Positions 9,173 to 17,500 of a stretch of DNA of 64,000 nt are shown here, piece by piece (position 1 is the first letter of the stretch; each line of letters begins with the position of its first letter). Where the stretch lies: assembly GCA_002428525.1 (NCBI GenBank), contig DIWU01000002.1, positions 14,027-78,026 of the forward strand. Direction: 5' to 3'. The translations under genes were made by a program, and so were the position numbers. Below the pieces are notes generated by a model. That model had not been told where the DNA came from and did not search any database. It saw only the letters and a program-made list of their open reading frames with translations. This DNA comes from a bacterium UBP14_UBA6098. GTDB lineage: Bacteria; UBP14; UBA6098.

Positions 9173-9685
9173 ATGACCGGAACAAGGTGGACAACGGTTA
9201 TATTTCTGTCTGTGATCATCCTCGCGGCGAGTTCCTTCGCGATGGGCGGCGGCCCCCGGCCGCAGTTCATCGAGAGGTTCGGCGACGAGCTCGAGCTTTC
9301 AAAAGAGCAAACGCAGAAGCTCGAAACACTCCGTTATGAAATGGAGAAGAAGAGCATCGATATGCGCGCAGAGCTCGATAAAGCGAGGCTCGAACTGAAT
9401 CGGCTTCAAGATTCCGAGAAGATCGACCGCAAGGCGATACTCTCGCAAGCCGAAAAAGTAAACAGCCTCGAGGGCAAGCTCAAGATAGCGAAAATCGAGC
9501 ATATGCTGGACATCGCCGAAACCCTCACCCCCGAACAGAGGGCAATGCTCAAAGAAAGACAGCCCGAAGGTCGAAAGGGCGATAGGCGAAACCCCGAGTC
9601 TTGCGAAGGTATGGAACACGAAGGAAGACCGAAAATGCCCTCTCGCGAAAGAATGCGCGAGCCCCTCGCACCCGAAATGGAATAG
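9173..9685 (+). CDS. Spy/CpxP-like periplasmic protein (second copy)
   Basis: The 170-aa secreted protein has signal peptide TVIFLSVIILAASSFA followed by GGGPRPQF. It then has a long helical region with two LTxxQ-type motifs: LELSKEQTQKLETLR near residue 40 and TLTPEQRAMLKER near 117. The C-terminal ~45 residues are rich in Glu, Arg and Pro and contain one Cys. AAGGAGG precedes ATG 9173 closely. It is a paralogue of the preceding gene and the last gene of the sigma-factor cluster, followed by a strong terminator. Confidence 0.72.
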   Translation: MTGTRWTTVIFLSVIILAASSFAMGGGPRPQFIERFGDELELSKEQTQKLETLRYEMEKKSIDMRAELDKARLELNRLQDSEKIDRKAILSQAEKVNSLEGKLKIAKIEHMLDIAETLTPEQRAMLKERQPEGRKGDRRNPESCEGMEHEGRPKMPSRERMREPLAPEME

Positions 9686-9714
9686 AACCGAGCTAAAGAC
9701 CTTTCCTTCCCCCC

Positions 9715-9751
9715 GAAGGCGACGGATTAAATCCACCGCCTTCATTTTTTT
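9715..9751 (+). terminator. Rho-independent terminator after the sigma-factor cluster
   Basis: GAAGGCG (9715-9721) pairs with CGCCTTC (9737-9743), with an inner GGATT/AATCC stem, followed by seven Ts. Confidence 0.85.
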
Positions 9752-9770
9752 AATGATAAAGCTCTTGAAA

Positions 9771-9798
9771 TTGAGTGTTGGATAATATATTTTATAAT
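9771..9798 (+). promoter_or_regulatory. Sigma-70-like promoter before the small membrane peptide
   Basis: TTGAGT (9771-9776), 16-base spacer, TATAAT (9793-9798). It lies between a terminator and a short reading frame that starts 12 to 24 bases further on. Confidence 0.5.
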
Positions 9799-9821
9799 AT
9801 CACCTAACAATGGAGGTAGCT

Positions 9822-9977
9822 TTGTTCGGAGTATTATTGGGACTTATGTCCGCCGGGTTGTTGTTTATAATCGATTCCTCGAGAAAGGCCGCCGAGGATA
9901 AGGTCCTCGAGGAGATAGTCATCGCGGCCCGTGCCCGTGCGAAAAAGAACGCCGCACAGAAAGAGCCGTTAGCGTAA
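9822..9977 (+). CDS. Small single-span membrane peptide, about 51 aa
   Basis: Short reading frame with its own promoter-like sequence and a good ribosome site, GGAGG (9812-9816), five bases before TTG 9822. An in-frame ATG at 9810 would overlap that site and add four residues. The peptide has one hydrophobic segment (LFGVLLGLMSAGLLFII) and then a charged helical tail (SSRKAAEDKVLEEIVIAARARAKKN). I recognise no family. The promoter, ribosome site and membrane-plus-charged-tail pattern together suggest it is real. Confidence 0.5.
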   Translation: MFGVLLGLMSAGLLFIIDSSRKAAEDKVLEEIVIAARARAKKNAAQKEPLA

Positions 9978-10077
9978 ACGCGACTCCGTTTTTCCGGCGG
10001 AAGCAATTTTTCACAATCCGTTATCGGGATGTCGTTGTTTTGTTTAATAACTCGTTAGTTTGCCCGCTGGAGGGGAC

Positions 10078-10653
10078 ATGAAAAAGTTTTTTCTGATTCT
10101 GCTCGTTGTTTCCATCGCGGTGCTATCGACCGGATGCCTGACATTCGAGAAAAAAGAGTATTCTTGGGACATTAACCCCAATGGTAGCGGTAGCGGCAAG
10201 ATTGTGTTTACGAATATTTTTTCCTCGGGCAACAACGAGGAGGATTATTCCGGCGAGGATTTTGTATCGCTAATAAACGATTATGTCGAGGGGACTTCGC
10301 TCGAGGGTTCGAATCCGGGGATGAAGAAGATTCAAAAGCGTCTCTATATCGAGGATGGCAAGTTGTGCGGGGTGATCGCGTTCGAATTCGACAAGTATTC
10401 CGATGTCGGTTTCTACCGCTATAAGGGCAAAGGGCCTTTTATGTTCTTCTTCAACGCCGGCGACGAGACCTTCATCGATTCCAACGGCGAGCTGGCCGGC
10501 GAAAACTTCCCTGTGGTTTTCTGGCCGGAGGGCACGAAAGAGTTTAAAGTCACGACCTCGATGGGCGATCCTGAGGATTCGGGTGCGATTATGCTTCTCG
10601 ATTTCTATAAGACATGGGAAGAGACAGGCGAACTGCCCGAGATCGAGGAATAG
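10078..10653 (+). CDS. Lipoprotein of unknown function
   Basis: The start is ATG 10078 because GGAGGGGAC precedes it directly; an in-frame TTG 18 bases upstream is unlikely. The sequence begins with a lipoprotein signal (LILLVVSIAVLSTGC). The mature part has an acidic Ser/Gly-rich stretch (FSSGNNEEDYSGEDF) and aromatic beta-type sequence (YRYKGKGPFMFFFNAGDETF). No known domain is recognised. It stands alone between a small peptide gene and a convergent acylphosphatase gene. Confidence 0.65.
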   Translation: MKKFFLILLVVSIAVLSTGCLTFEKKEYSWDINPNGSGSGKIVFTNIFSSGNNEEDYSGEDFVSLINDYVEGTSLEGSNPGMKKIQKRLYIEDGKLCGVIAFEFDKYSDVGFYRYKGKGPFMFFFNAGDETFIDSNGELAGENFPVVFWPEGTKEFKVTTSMGDPEDSGAIMLLDFYKTWEETGELPEIEE

Positions 10654-10656
10654 TGA

Positions 10657-10929
10657 TTAGCGGATAATATCGAAGCTGTCGAATTCACCGGTGGGAGTCT
10701 CCTCCAAAATGGAGATATCTGTCACATCAGCGAATGACGGGCCACGCTTCAGAATAGCGATGAATTCTCGCATCGACGGCTCCTCGCCCTCGGCAACCGC
10801 CTCGACCGAACCGTCAATGTTATTCCGCACCCAACCCTTGAGGTTCAACCGAACGGCGTTTTGAACGGCGAACCATCGAAAACCTACGCCGTGAACCCGC
10901 CCCTCGATTACCGCTCGAACTCTTCTCAT
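10657..10929 (-). CDS. acyP: Acylphosphatase
   Basis: Hydrolyses carboxyl-phosphate bonds in small acyl phosphates. At 90 aa it is the usual size, with the family signature GRVHGVGFRWF containing catalytic Arg 18 and the GWVRNNIDGSVEAVAEG segment containing catalytic Asn 36. Its ATG overlaps the stop of the upstream gene (ATGA), so the two are co-transcribed on the minus strand. Confidence 0.95.
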   Translation of the reverse strand: MRRVRAVIEGRVHGVGFRWFAVQNAVRLNLKGWVRNNIDGSVEAVAEGEEPSMREFIAILKRGPSFADVTDISILEETPTGEFDSFDIIR

Positions 10930-11402
10930 TTTTTGGGGGGGAATTTGATGACTTGCTCAATTTTCACGATGGCATCCTCAGGCGAGGTTGCTGAAATCGT
11001 CCCCTCGATATCCCATTGGCAGGCGAGGGTGATAACCGGTTTGTTCATTTGAAGAAAATATGCTATCTCGCTCAAGGTGCCGTATTTGCCCCCAACGGCT
11101 ATAGCGGCATCGGCGGTGTTAGCAATGATGCTGTTTCTTGCAACATCGATTCCCGTGGCGATTGGAACCTTGACCCAGCGGTTAGCTGTGCGGCGGTATT
11201 TTCCGGGGAGAATGCCGATAGTCAGGCCGTTAGCCTCGAATGCACCGCGGCAGGCCGCTTCCATAACACCGCCCAAACCCCCGCACACAAGATTCCAGCC
11301 ATTGGCCGCTATGAGCGCGCCTATTTCTTTGGCATTATTGAGAGTTTCCTCGCTCTCCTCGCGCCCGCCAATAACAGCTATTTGTGGAGTATTTTTCTTC
11401 AT
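10926..11402 (-). CDS. TIGR00725/LOG-like nucleotide-binding (SLOG) protein
   Basis: The 158-aa Rossmann-like protein has the two glycine motifs of the LOG/'lysine decarboxylase-like' superfamily: CGGLGGVMEAACRGA and GGKYGTLSEIAYFL (the PGGxGTxxE-type motif, here GGKYGTLSE). Family members bind nucleotides or hydrolyse nucleotide N-glycosidic bonds (cytokinin-activating LOG proteins), but the role of this short subfamily is unknown. It is coupled to acylphosphatase and follows tRNA-Pro and its terminator on the same strand. Confidence 0.85.
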   Translation of the reverse strand: MKKNTPQIAVIGGREESEETLNNAKEIGALIAANGWNLVCGGLGGVMEAACRGAFEANGLTIGILPGKYRRTANRWVKVPIATGIDVARNSIIANTADAAIAVGGKYGTLSEIAYFLQMNKPVITLACQWDIEGTISATSPEDAIVKIEQVIKFPPKK

Positions 11403-11404
11403 AA

Positions 11405-11427
11405 TGAAAAAGGGGTTGCCCCCCTTT
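11405..11427 (-). terminator. Terminator after tRNA-Pro
   Basis: Reading on the minus strand, AAAGGGG pairs with CCCCTTT around a five-base loop and runs into further Ts. It lies just after the tRNA and just before the 158-aa gene. Confidence 0.6.
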
Positions 11428-11432
11428 AAAAA

Positions 11433-11506
11433 TCGGGGCGCCCAGATTTGAACTGGGGGCCTTTCGGTCCCGAACCGAACGCGCTACCAAACTGCGCTAC
11501 GCCCCG
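11433..11506 (-). tRNA. tRNA-Pro(CGG)
   Basis: A complete 74-base cloverleaf. The acceptor is CGGGGCG/CGCCCCG plus discriminator A, the D-stem GCGC/GCGC, and the anticodon stem TTCGG/CCGAA with loop TTCGGGA (anticodon CGG). The T-arm is CCCAG-TTCAAAT-CTGGG. CCA is not encoded. Confidence 0.95.
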
Positions 11507-11609
11507 TGAATTACTCGTTGTGAATCAGCATTACGCTAATCTATAAAAATTTCTGTGTTTTTGCAAGGAAAAAATCGCCCAATATTCAAATCGAGTTTCA
11601 ACACCCCAT

Positions 11610-11769
11610 GGGCGTCGGCGCACCGGCCGAAAGGCGTGAGGAACTCCCTCAATTTTAGCGATAGTGCCGCCTTTCGGCGCGGTGCCGGCGAGGCGGCCGG
11701 AATGGGATTTTCTATGAACTGGTATCATTTTGCCGGCCGCCTCGCGCCGACGAAGTCGGGCCGACGCCC
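11610..11769. repeat. Structured intergenic element with cloverleaf-like folding (copy 1)
   Basis: Outer stem GGGCGTCGGC (11610-11619) with GCCGACGCCC (11760-11769). Arm 1 is a 16-bp stem, 11620-11636 with 11668-11685, carrying a smaller TGAGG/CCTCA hairpin. Arm 2 is a perfect 12-bp stem, 11689-11700 with 11733-11744, closing a 32-base loop. Arm 3 is CCGAC-GAA-GTCGG (11747-11759). The same plan and the same outer-stem core recur at 60369-60486. No gene is seen here. It could be a structured RNA, a REP-type element or a small miniature transposon. Confidence 0.6.
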
Positions 11770-11804
11770 CCCGCGCGCGGTGGAGTTTTATTGAATAAAT
11801 CCCG

Positions 11805-11833
11805 TTGCCAAGCGGGGTGATTTAGCCTATATT
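11805..11833 (+). promoter_or_regulatory. Sigma-70-like promoter of radA
   Basis: TTGCCA (11805-11810), 17-base spacer, TATATT (11828-11833), 20 bases before ATG 11854. Confidence 0.65.
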
Positions 11834-11853
11834 CGCAGTGAAAGAGAGGAAAT

Positions 11854-13215
11854 ATGGCAAAAGACAAGGTTCGTTTTGTATGTCAATCCTGCGGGCATAT
11901 GCATTTGAGGTGGCAGGGCAAGTGTGACGGTTGTGGCGAGTGGAACACGCTGGTCGAGGAGGTGGTTGTCGAGCGCAAGGAGCCGAATATTAAAAGATAT
12001 TCGGCACAGCGACCTGTTCCGCTTTCCGAGGTTGGCTCCGAGCATGCCGAACGGATTTCGAGCGGCTATTCCGAGATCGACCGCGTTTTCGGCGGGGGGA
12101 TTATGCCGGGGAGTGTGATTCTTGTTGCGGGCGAGCCGGGGATCGGCAAATCGACTCTACTGCTTCAGTCCGCGGTGGCTATGGCTTTGAACGGCCTGAA
12201 GGTTTTATATATTACAGGCGAGGAATCTGCGGGTCAGGTGAAGGTTCGCGCGTTGCGGTTGAGCCGCCAATGCGAGATCAACCTCGACCTCTTGGCGGAG
12301 ACCTCCGCGGAGATCGCCGCCGGCTTTGCCATCGATTACAATATTGTCATTGTCGATTCGATTCAGTCCATGGCCTCGTCCGCGCTGGAGAGCACCCCGG
12401 GCAATGTCGCGCAGGTTCGCCAATGCGCCTCGGTTTTCATCGAGGTCGCGAAGAAGCACAACATCCCGATATTTCTTATCGGCCATGTCACTAAATCCGG
12501 TGTTATCGCGGGGCCGAGGGTTCTCGAGCACGCCGTCGATGTCGTCCTGACCTTGGAGGGCGACCGTTTCAGCGAACTTCGGATCCTGCGCACGAGCAAG
12601 AACCGATTCGGCGGCACCGGCGAAATCGGTGTGTTCTCGATGGCCTCCGAGGGTTTGGTCGAGGTGGAAAACCCCTCCTCGGCGTTCATAAACCATCATA
12701 AAGAGCCTGTCCCCGGATCGGTTATCTTCGCCGGTCTCGAGGGCGCGCGCCCTCTATTCGTCGAGATCCAAGCGTTGGCCTCGCCTACCGCCTACAGCTC
12801 GCCGCAGAGGGTTGTTCAGGGGCTCGATCCGCGGCGCTTCATGCTCCTTATGGCAATCCTCGAGCGGAGGGCCGGATTTCAGCTTTCGAGGCAGGACTTG
12901 TTCATCAATGTCGTCGGCGGGGTTTCGCTCGCGGAGAGAACCTCCGATCTCGGGATCGCCCTCGCGGTGGCTTCGAGCGTTCAGGACATCCCTATATCGC
13001 CGAAGATCGCTGTTTTCGGCGAGATCGGCCTGACCGGCGAGCTTCGCTCGACCCCGCGCGCGCTTCCTCGAATCAAAGAGGCCGCGAGGCTCGGCTTCAC
13101 AGAGGTCCTGATGCCTTCGATGCAGGGGAAAGTCCCGAAGGTCGAGGGCTTCAAGGTCTCCGGTGTCGAGGACCTCTTCGGCGCGTTCGCCAACGCCCTC
13201 GGGAGAAAAAAATAA
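11854..13215 (+). CDS. radA: DNA repair protein RadA (Sms)
   Basis: ATP-dependent DNA-branch-migration/recombination helper of the RecA superfamily. The 453-aa protein has the N-terminal zinc finger (Cys 10, 13, 24, 27), Walker A GEPGIGKST (about 93-101), the RadA-specific KNRFG motif (about 249-253) and the C-terminal Lon-like domain (VVGGVSLAERTSDLGIA ... FGEIGLTGELR). Length and domain order are standard. It has its own promoter and a shared terminator with the convergent gene downstream. Confidence 0.97.
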   Translation: MAKDKVRFVCQSCGHMHLRWQGKCDGCGEWNTLVEEVVVERKEPNIKRYSAQRPVPLSEVGSEHAERISSGYSEIDRVFGGGIMPGSVILVAGEPGIGKSTLLLQSAVAMALNGLKVLYITGEESAGQVKVRALRLSRQCEINLDLLAETSAEIAAGFAIDYNIVIVDSIQSMASSALESTPGNVAQVRQCASVFIEVAKKHNIPIFLIGHVTKSGVIAGPRVLEHAVDVVLTLEGDRFSELRILRTSKNRFGGTGEIGVFSMASEGLVEVENPSSAFINHHKEPVPGSVIFAGLEGARPLFVEIQALASPTAYSSPQRVVQGLDPRRFMLLMAILERRAGFQLSRQDLFINVVGGVSLAERTSDLGIALAVASSVQDIPISPKIAVFGEIGLTGELRSTPRALPRIKEAARLGFTEVLMPSMQGKVPKVEGFKVSGVEDLFGAFANALGRKK

Positions 13216-13236
13216 GGGAGCCCGAAGGCTCCCTTT
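13216..13236. terminator. Bidirectional terminator between radA and the convergent secreted-protein gene
   Basis: GGGAGCC-CGAA-GGCTCCC followed by TTT. The hairpin directly follows the radA stop. Confidence 0.7.
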
Positions 13237-13261
13237 CGCGTGTGCGTTTTCCCTTCCCCGA

Positions 13262-14161
13262 TTATTTGAGAAAAACCATCCTGAAAACCCTGTCGGAACC
13301 GGTGAGGCGGTAGAAGTAAACCCCGCAAGGCGCAATCTCGCCGTTTGCGAAACTGCCGTCCCATACTCCACGGCCATCCTCAATAGCAACCGTATTCACA
13401 AGCTTGCCGTCAATCCCGAAGACCTCGACGGAACCGGTGAAATTGCCGCTCGCGCGAATTGTCGTCGCCGCGTTGAAGGGATTCGGGGCATTGCCGAGAA
13501 GCCTGTAATCCTCGACTAAATCCCCGCGGCCGGAGATTCCCGTTGTCGGAAGTATCGAGACATCATCCAACATAATGAGCCAATCGTCCTGACTGACATA
13601 GCGGAAGGCCACGCGGATTGTGTCTCCGACGAAATCGCTGAGGCTGATAACCGTCTCGTGCCAACCGTTGGGGCAATCCTCCACCGAGTCGATCATCGCG
13701 GTGAATCCTGCGACGGAGGTGTCGCCGGTCGGGGAGACCCAAACTTCGTAATCGTCGAGCCATGTGCCGGAGGTGTCGATCGATTGAGTCCAGAAACGAA
13801 GCTCATAGCTGTTGTTCTGAATAAATACTCTCGGCGTAAGAAGCCAGTCGTTGTTCCGGAGGCTTGTCGAATAGAGTGTATCATAGTAGCATCCAGCCAT
13901 GAGCGAGCCGCTGTGCGCGATTTCTGGAGCCATGAAAATCGACCAATAAGTCGATCCGCCGTCAACATTGAGGATATACCAATCCAGCAAGCTGTCACCG
14001 TCGAAACGGGTATTGAGGCTCGTCGGGATCTCCATGGCCTCCTTGGACGAGGCGTCGAATTCAAAATTCCTGTGGGCCGGAATCTCGCAATGCCGCATTG
14101 TGCCGGCGGAAATAAAGGCCGCCGTCGCCAAGACCGCGAGAATCAGTAGCGTTTTCTTCAT
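13262..14161 (-). CDS. Secreted protein with choice-of-anchor-type domain and type IX-like C-terminal sorting domain
   Basis: The 299-aa exported protein has signal peptide TLLILAVLATAAFISAG. The central ~170 residues resemble the choice-of-anchor J/MAM-like beta-sandwich (NNDWLLTPRVF, SYELRFWTQS, DTIRVAFRYVSQDDWLIMLDDV). The last ~75 residues form a FlgD-Ig/type IX secretion-like C-terminal domain (LLGNAPNPFNAATTIRASG ... CGVYFYRLTGSDRVFRMVFLK). Such tails direct secretion to the cell surface in several FCB lineages. It overlaps the upstream membrane-protein gene by four bases. The ligand is unknown. Confidence 0.75.
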   Translation of the reverse strand: MKKTLLILAVLATAAFISAGTMRHCEIPAHRNFEFDASSKEAMEIPTSLNTRFDGDSLLDWYILNVDGGSTYWSIFMAPEIAHSGSLMAGCYYDTLYSTSLRNNDWLLTPRVFIQNNSYELRFWTQSIDTSGTWLDDYEVWVSPTGDTSVAGFTAMIDSVEDCPNGWHETVISLSDFVGDTIRVAFRYVSQDDWLIMLDDVSILPTTGISGRGDLVEDYRLLGNAPNPFNAATTIRASGNFTGSVEVFGIDGKLVNTVAIEDGRGVWDGSFANGEIAPCGVYFYRLTGSDRVFRMVFLK

Positions 14162-14490
14162 TGCTCCTCCTTAGGTTCATTAAGTAAATCACTGTCGTCG
14201 ATATCGATAGGCTCTGTCGGGCTGTAGCCCAATCTTCGCCTGAGAAGTTCATTTTCGCGCTGAAGCGCTTCCAGCTCGCCGCTCAGGTCTTCGATCTCGC
14301 GGGATTTGATCCGCCGCAAAACACGGTAAAAGATAGCCAGCGACACGAGCAGGATCAAATATGCCGTTCCGACGATAAATTCCTGTTGATAGTTGAGCGT
14401 CAGCCCGACAATCAGGCACACTATCAGCGTGACGATTATTGCCGCCCAGAGCACCATTAGCGGATAAGACCTAAGATTGGGATAAAACAC
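14158..14490 (-). CDS. Small membrane protein with coiled coil
   Basis: The 110-aa protein has two adjacent membrane segments (about residues 11-32, VLWAAIIVTLIVCLIVGLTL, and 41-58, GTAYLILLVSLAIFYRVL). A charged coiled coil (SGELEALQRENELLRRRLG) and an acidic tail follow. I recognise no family. It is the first gene of a two-gene minus-strand unit with a secreted protein and is divergent from lptD. Confidence 0.6.
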   Translation of the reverse strand: MFYPNLRSYPLMVLWAAIIVTLIVCLIVGLTLNYQQEFIVGTAYLILLVSLAIFYRVLRRIKSREIEDLSGELEALQRENELLRRRLGYSPTEPIDIDDSDLLNEPKEEQ

Positions 14491-14562
14491 ATAATCATAT
14501 CTTATTAGAATTTAATTCAACTTCATAAAAAAGCAAACAAAAAATCTCATTTTCCTTTATTA

Positions 14563-14590
14563 TTGACAGTCGATTTTATCTTGGTATTTT
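14563..14590 (+). promoter_or_regulatory. Promoter of lptD, apparently giving a leaderless mRNA
   Basis: TTGACA (14563-14568), 16-base spacer, TATTTT (14585-14590). The expected transcription start falls on or next to ATG 14598, and no ribosome site is visible between them. Confidence 0.55.
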
Positions 14591-14597
14591 TAATCCC

Positions 14598-17500
14598 ATG
14601 CGAATACTGCGCTATATAGTAGTTTTATTTCTGTGTTTCGGTTCTTTCGGCGCCGATATAGTCCTCGAACACGCCGACGAGATAGTCACGGACATCTCCG
14701 GCGGGGCTATGCGAACTAAGCTCTCCGGCTCGATCCGAATCGTCCACGAAAATAGGAAGATCTCCGCAGGCTTCGCGACATGGGACAAGGCCGCCGGAAG
14801 GCTCAAGTTCATCAATAATGTCGTCCTCGCCGATTCCGCACAGATAATTACTACCGACACGCTTCATTATTTCCGCGACTCCAAAACAGCGATAGGAAAC
14901 GGCAATGTTGTCTATTCCCGCAAGGATTCGACGACGGTCGTGTCCGGCGATTTCGGTCGTTACGACGGAATCTCGGAGTTCCTCGAGACGACAGGCTCGC
15001 CGCATCTCACGAATATCGACACGCTTGACGGAACCAAGATCGATCTCGACGCAAAGGCCCTATTCTTCAATATCCGCGCGGATATGTGTGTCGCGGTCGA
15101 TTCCGTTCGTATCCGAATCCAGCCGAAGGACACCCTCGAGAAGGCGATCTTTCTGACCTGCGACTCTTTGGTTTTCTATCCCTCCCGCGACGAGGTCTAT
15201 GCCTTCGGCGGTGTTGTGGTGGTTCAGGGCGGAACCCGCGTGGTTTGCGAAAGCGCTTCCTATTTCCGCGTCGCCGGCCGAATGAAACTCTCCGGCGAAC
15301 CGGTTGTCACCGAGGGCACAAATCGCCTCGAGGGCGCGGAGATGACAATCGAGCTTAAAAAGGACGAGATCAAGCGGATTATCGTCGAGGGCGCGCCCGA
15401 GCGGGGCATCGAACCGATGGGCTTCTGGCGCCCGCCCGAGGATTCGCTCGGTCTCGTTCCGCAGAGCAGGTTCACCGCAAAACAGATGCTTTTCGAGCTG
15501 GAACAGGGCAAGGTCAAGCTCGCCCACCTCGTCAGACAGGCCAACGTCGAATACCATCCAATGCCGGAAAATCCCCGCAAACGAGAATCGAATATCACCA
15601 TCGGGGACAGCATCGCCGTGTGGTTCGGAGAGGACAAATTCGACAGCATCGAGGTTCACTCCGGAGTTAGCGGTGTCCTCATCTCACAGGATGCCCGAAC
15701 CGACAGCCAGACAGTCGTCGGCTCCGCGGATTCGCTTCGATACAGCGGCGATTTCCTCGCCCTCTCCCGACTAAACGAGACTGTCTCTGTGAAGGGCAAC
15801 GCCGAGCTTAAAAACAGCGATATGTCGCTCTCAGCGGGCAGTGTCGTTTACGAGGTTAAAAGAAAGATCCTCACCGCGAACCCAATCCAAGACGGCGACT
15901 CGCTCATCGGAATGCCGGTGCTTTCCGAAAAGGGCCAGACGATGACAGGCAAAAAGATTACCTACAATGTTGACACCGGCCGCGGGCGCATGGTCGCCGC
16001 AAGCACCGCCTTCGATATGGGTTTCTTCAAGGGCGGCGTCGTGCACAAGGCGCAAGGCGAGACGCTCTATGTCGCCAACTCCGAGTTCGTCCCCTGCGAA
16101 TGCGAGACCGCGCTCACTCATTTATGGAGCGACCGGCTCAAGCTAATTCCAAAGGAGAAGGCCGTCGCCCGCAATATAATATTGTATATCGGCCGTTTGC
16201 CGGTTATCGCCATTCCGTTCTTCGTCTTTCCCGTCCAATCGGGTCGGCGCTCGGGGCTTCTCACCTTCGATGTCGGTCAGTTCCAGCGCGGCGACAGGTT
16301 CGTCCGAAATATCGGCTACTATTGGGCGCCAAGCGACTATTGGGATCTCCGCGCCGCTTTCGATTTCGACGAGGGCAAGGGACTCGTTTTCAAGGCCGGC
16401 GGGCAATACGCAGTCCGATATAAGCTCAATGGTAATCTCTCGACAACCTATGAAATTCAGCGCAAAAACGAGTTTCTCCAAAGCTCCGGCGCGAATCGAT
16501 GGAGCCTCTCGGGAAGCCATCAGCAAAACCTTTGGCCGCGAGGAACTTTGACCGCACGCGCCAATTTCGTCAGCGACAAGGAATTCCTCGACGACTCGAA
16601 CCTCGATCCGCAGGAGCGTATGCAACGGAACCTCTCCTCCAGCGCGGGATTTTCCCAAAGCTTCGATTGGGGGAACTTGTCCTTGAGCCTCGAGCGCAAC
16701 GAGAACCTCGAGACCGAACTTATAACGAGCAGTGTCCCGAAACTGAGGGTCAGCCGATACACGCGGCCGATCTTCCCCGCCGAGAACGAATATAACAGTA
16801 AGTTCTACAACAAGCTCTCGCTCGCTGTTAGCGGCTATTCGGTATTTTACCGCGAATCGGACACGCTCGGTTCCGAGGAGCATTTTGGCCTGCTCAGCGA
16901 CCCGGCGCTCACTCTGCCCTTCTCCCTCGGGCCGTATTTGACATTGAACCCAAGGCTCTCCGGCAATTTCGTCGCAATCGATCGAGGCAAAGACGGCGCC
17001 GCATGGCCGACGAGATTCACCTATAACACCGGACTCGACGCGAACACCAATATTTACGGCAGAATCCCGCTGGCCGGCCTTTTGGGCCTGAAGACTCTCA
17101 AGCACGATTTATCTCCGAAGCTCGGCCTCCAATGGACACCGGAATTCGAGAGCGCGGATAACTTCTACTCCTTCGCCGGAATCTATGCCTCCGGCGGTTC
17201 CGAGGCCCTGAGCGGAACCTACTCGCTGACTCAAGATTTCGGCCTGACGCTCTCGCCGGACTCCTTGGGCAATGAAAAGGATATTCGCCTCGCGACTGTG
17301 ACGACCTCGTCCGGCTACAATTTCCTCTCCGAGACGCGCAAGATGTCCGACCTTCGAACGAGCATTCGAACCTCTCCCGCGAGCTGGCTCTCGATGACCG
17401 CAGGCTTTGCGCACTCATTCTATCCCGAGACCGGTGACGAGATATCCACACTGCGCCTTCTGTCGCGCGAGATAACCACGAACCTGTCTTGGCGCGGCAA

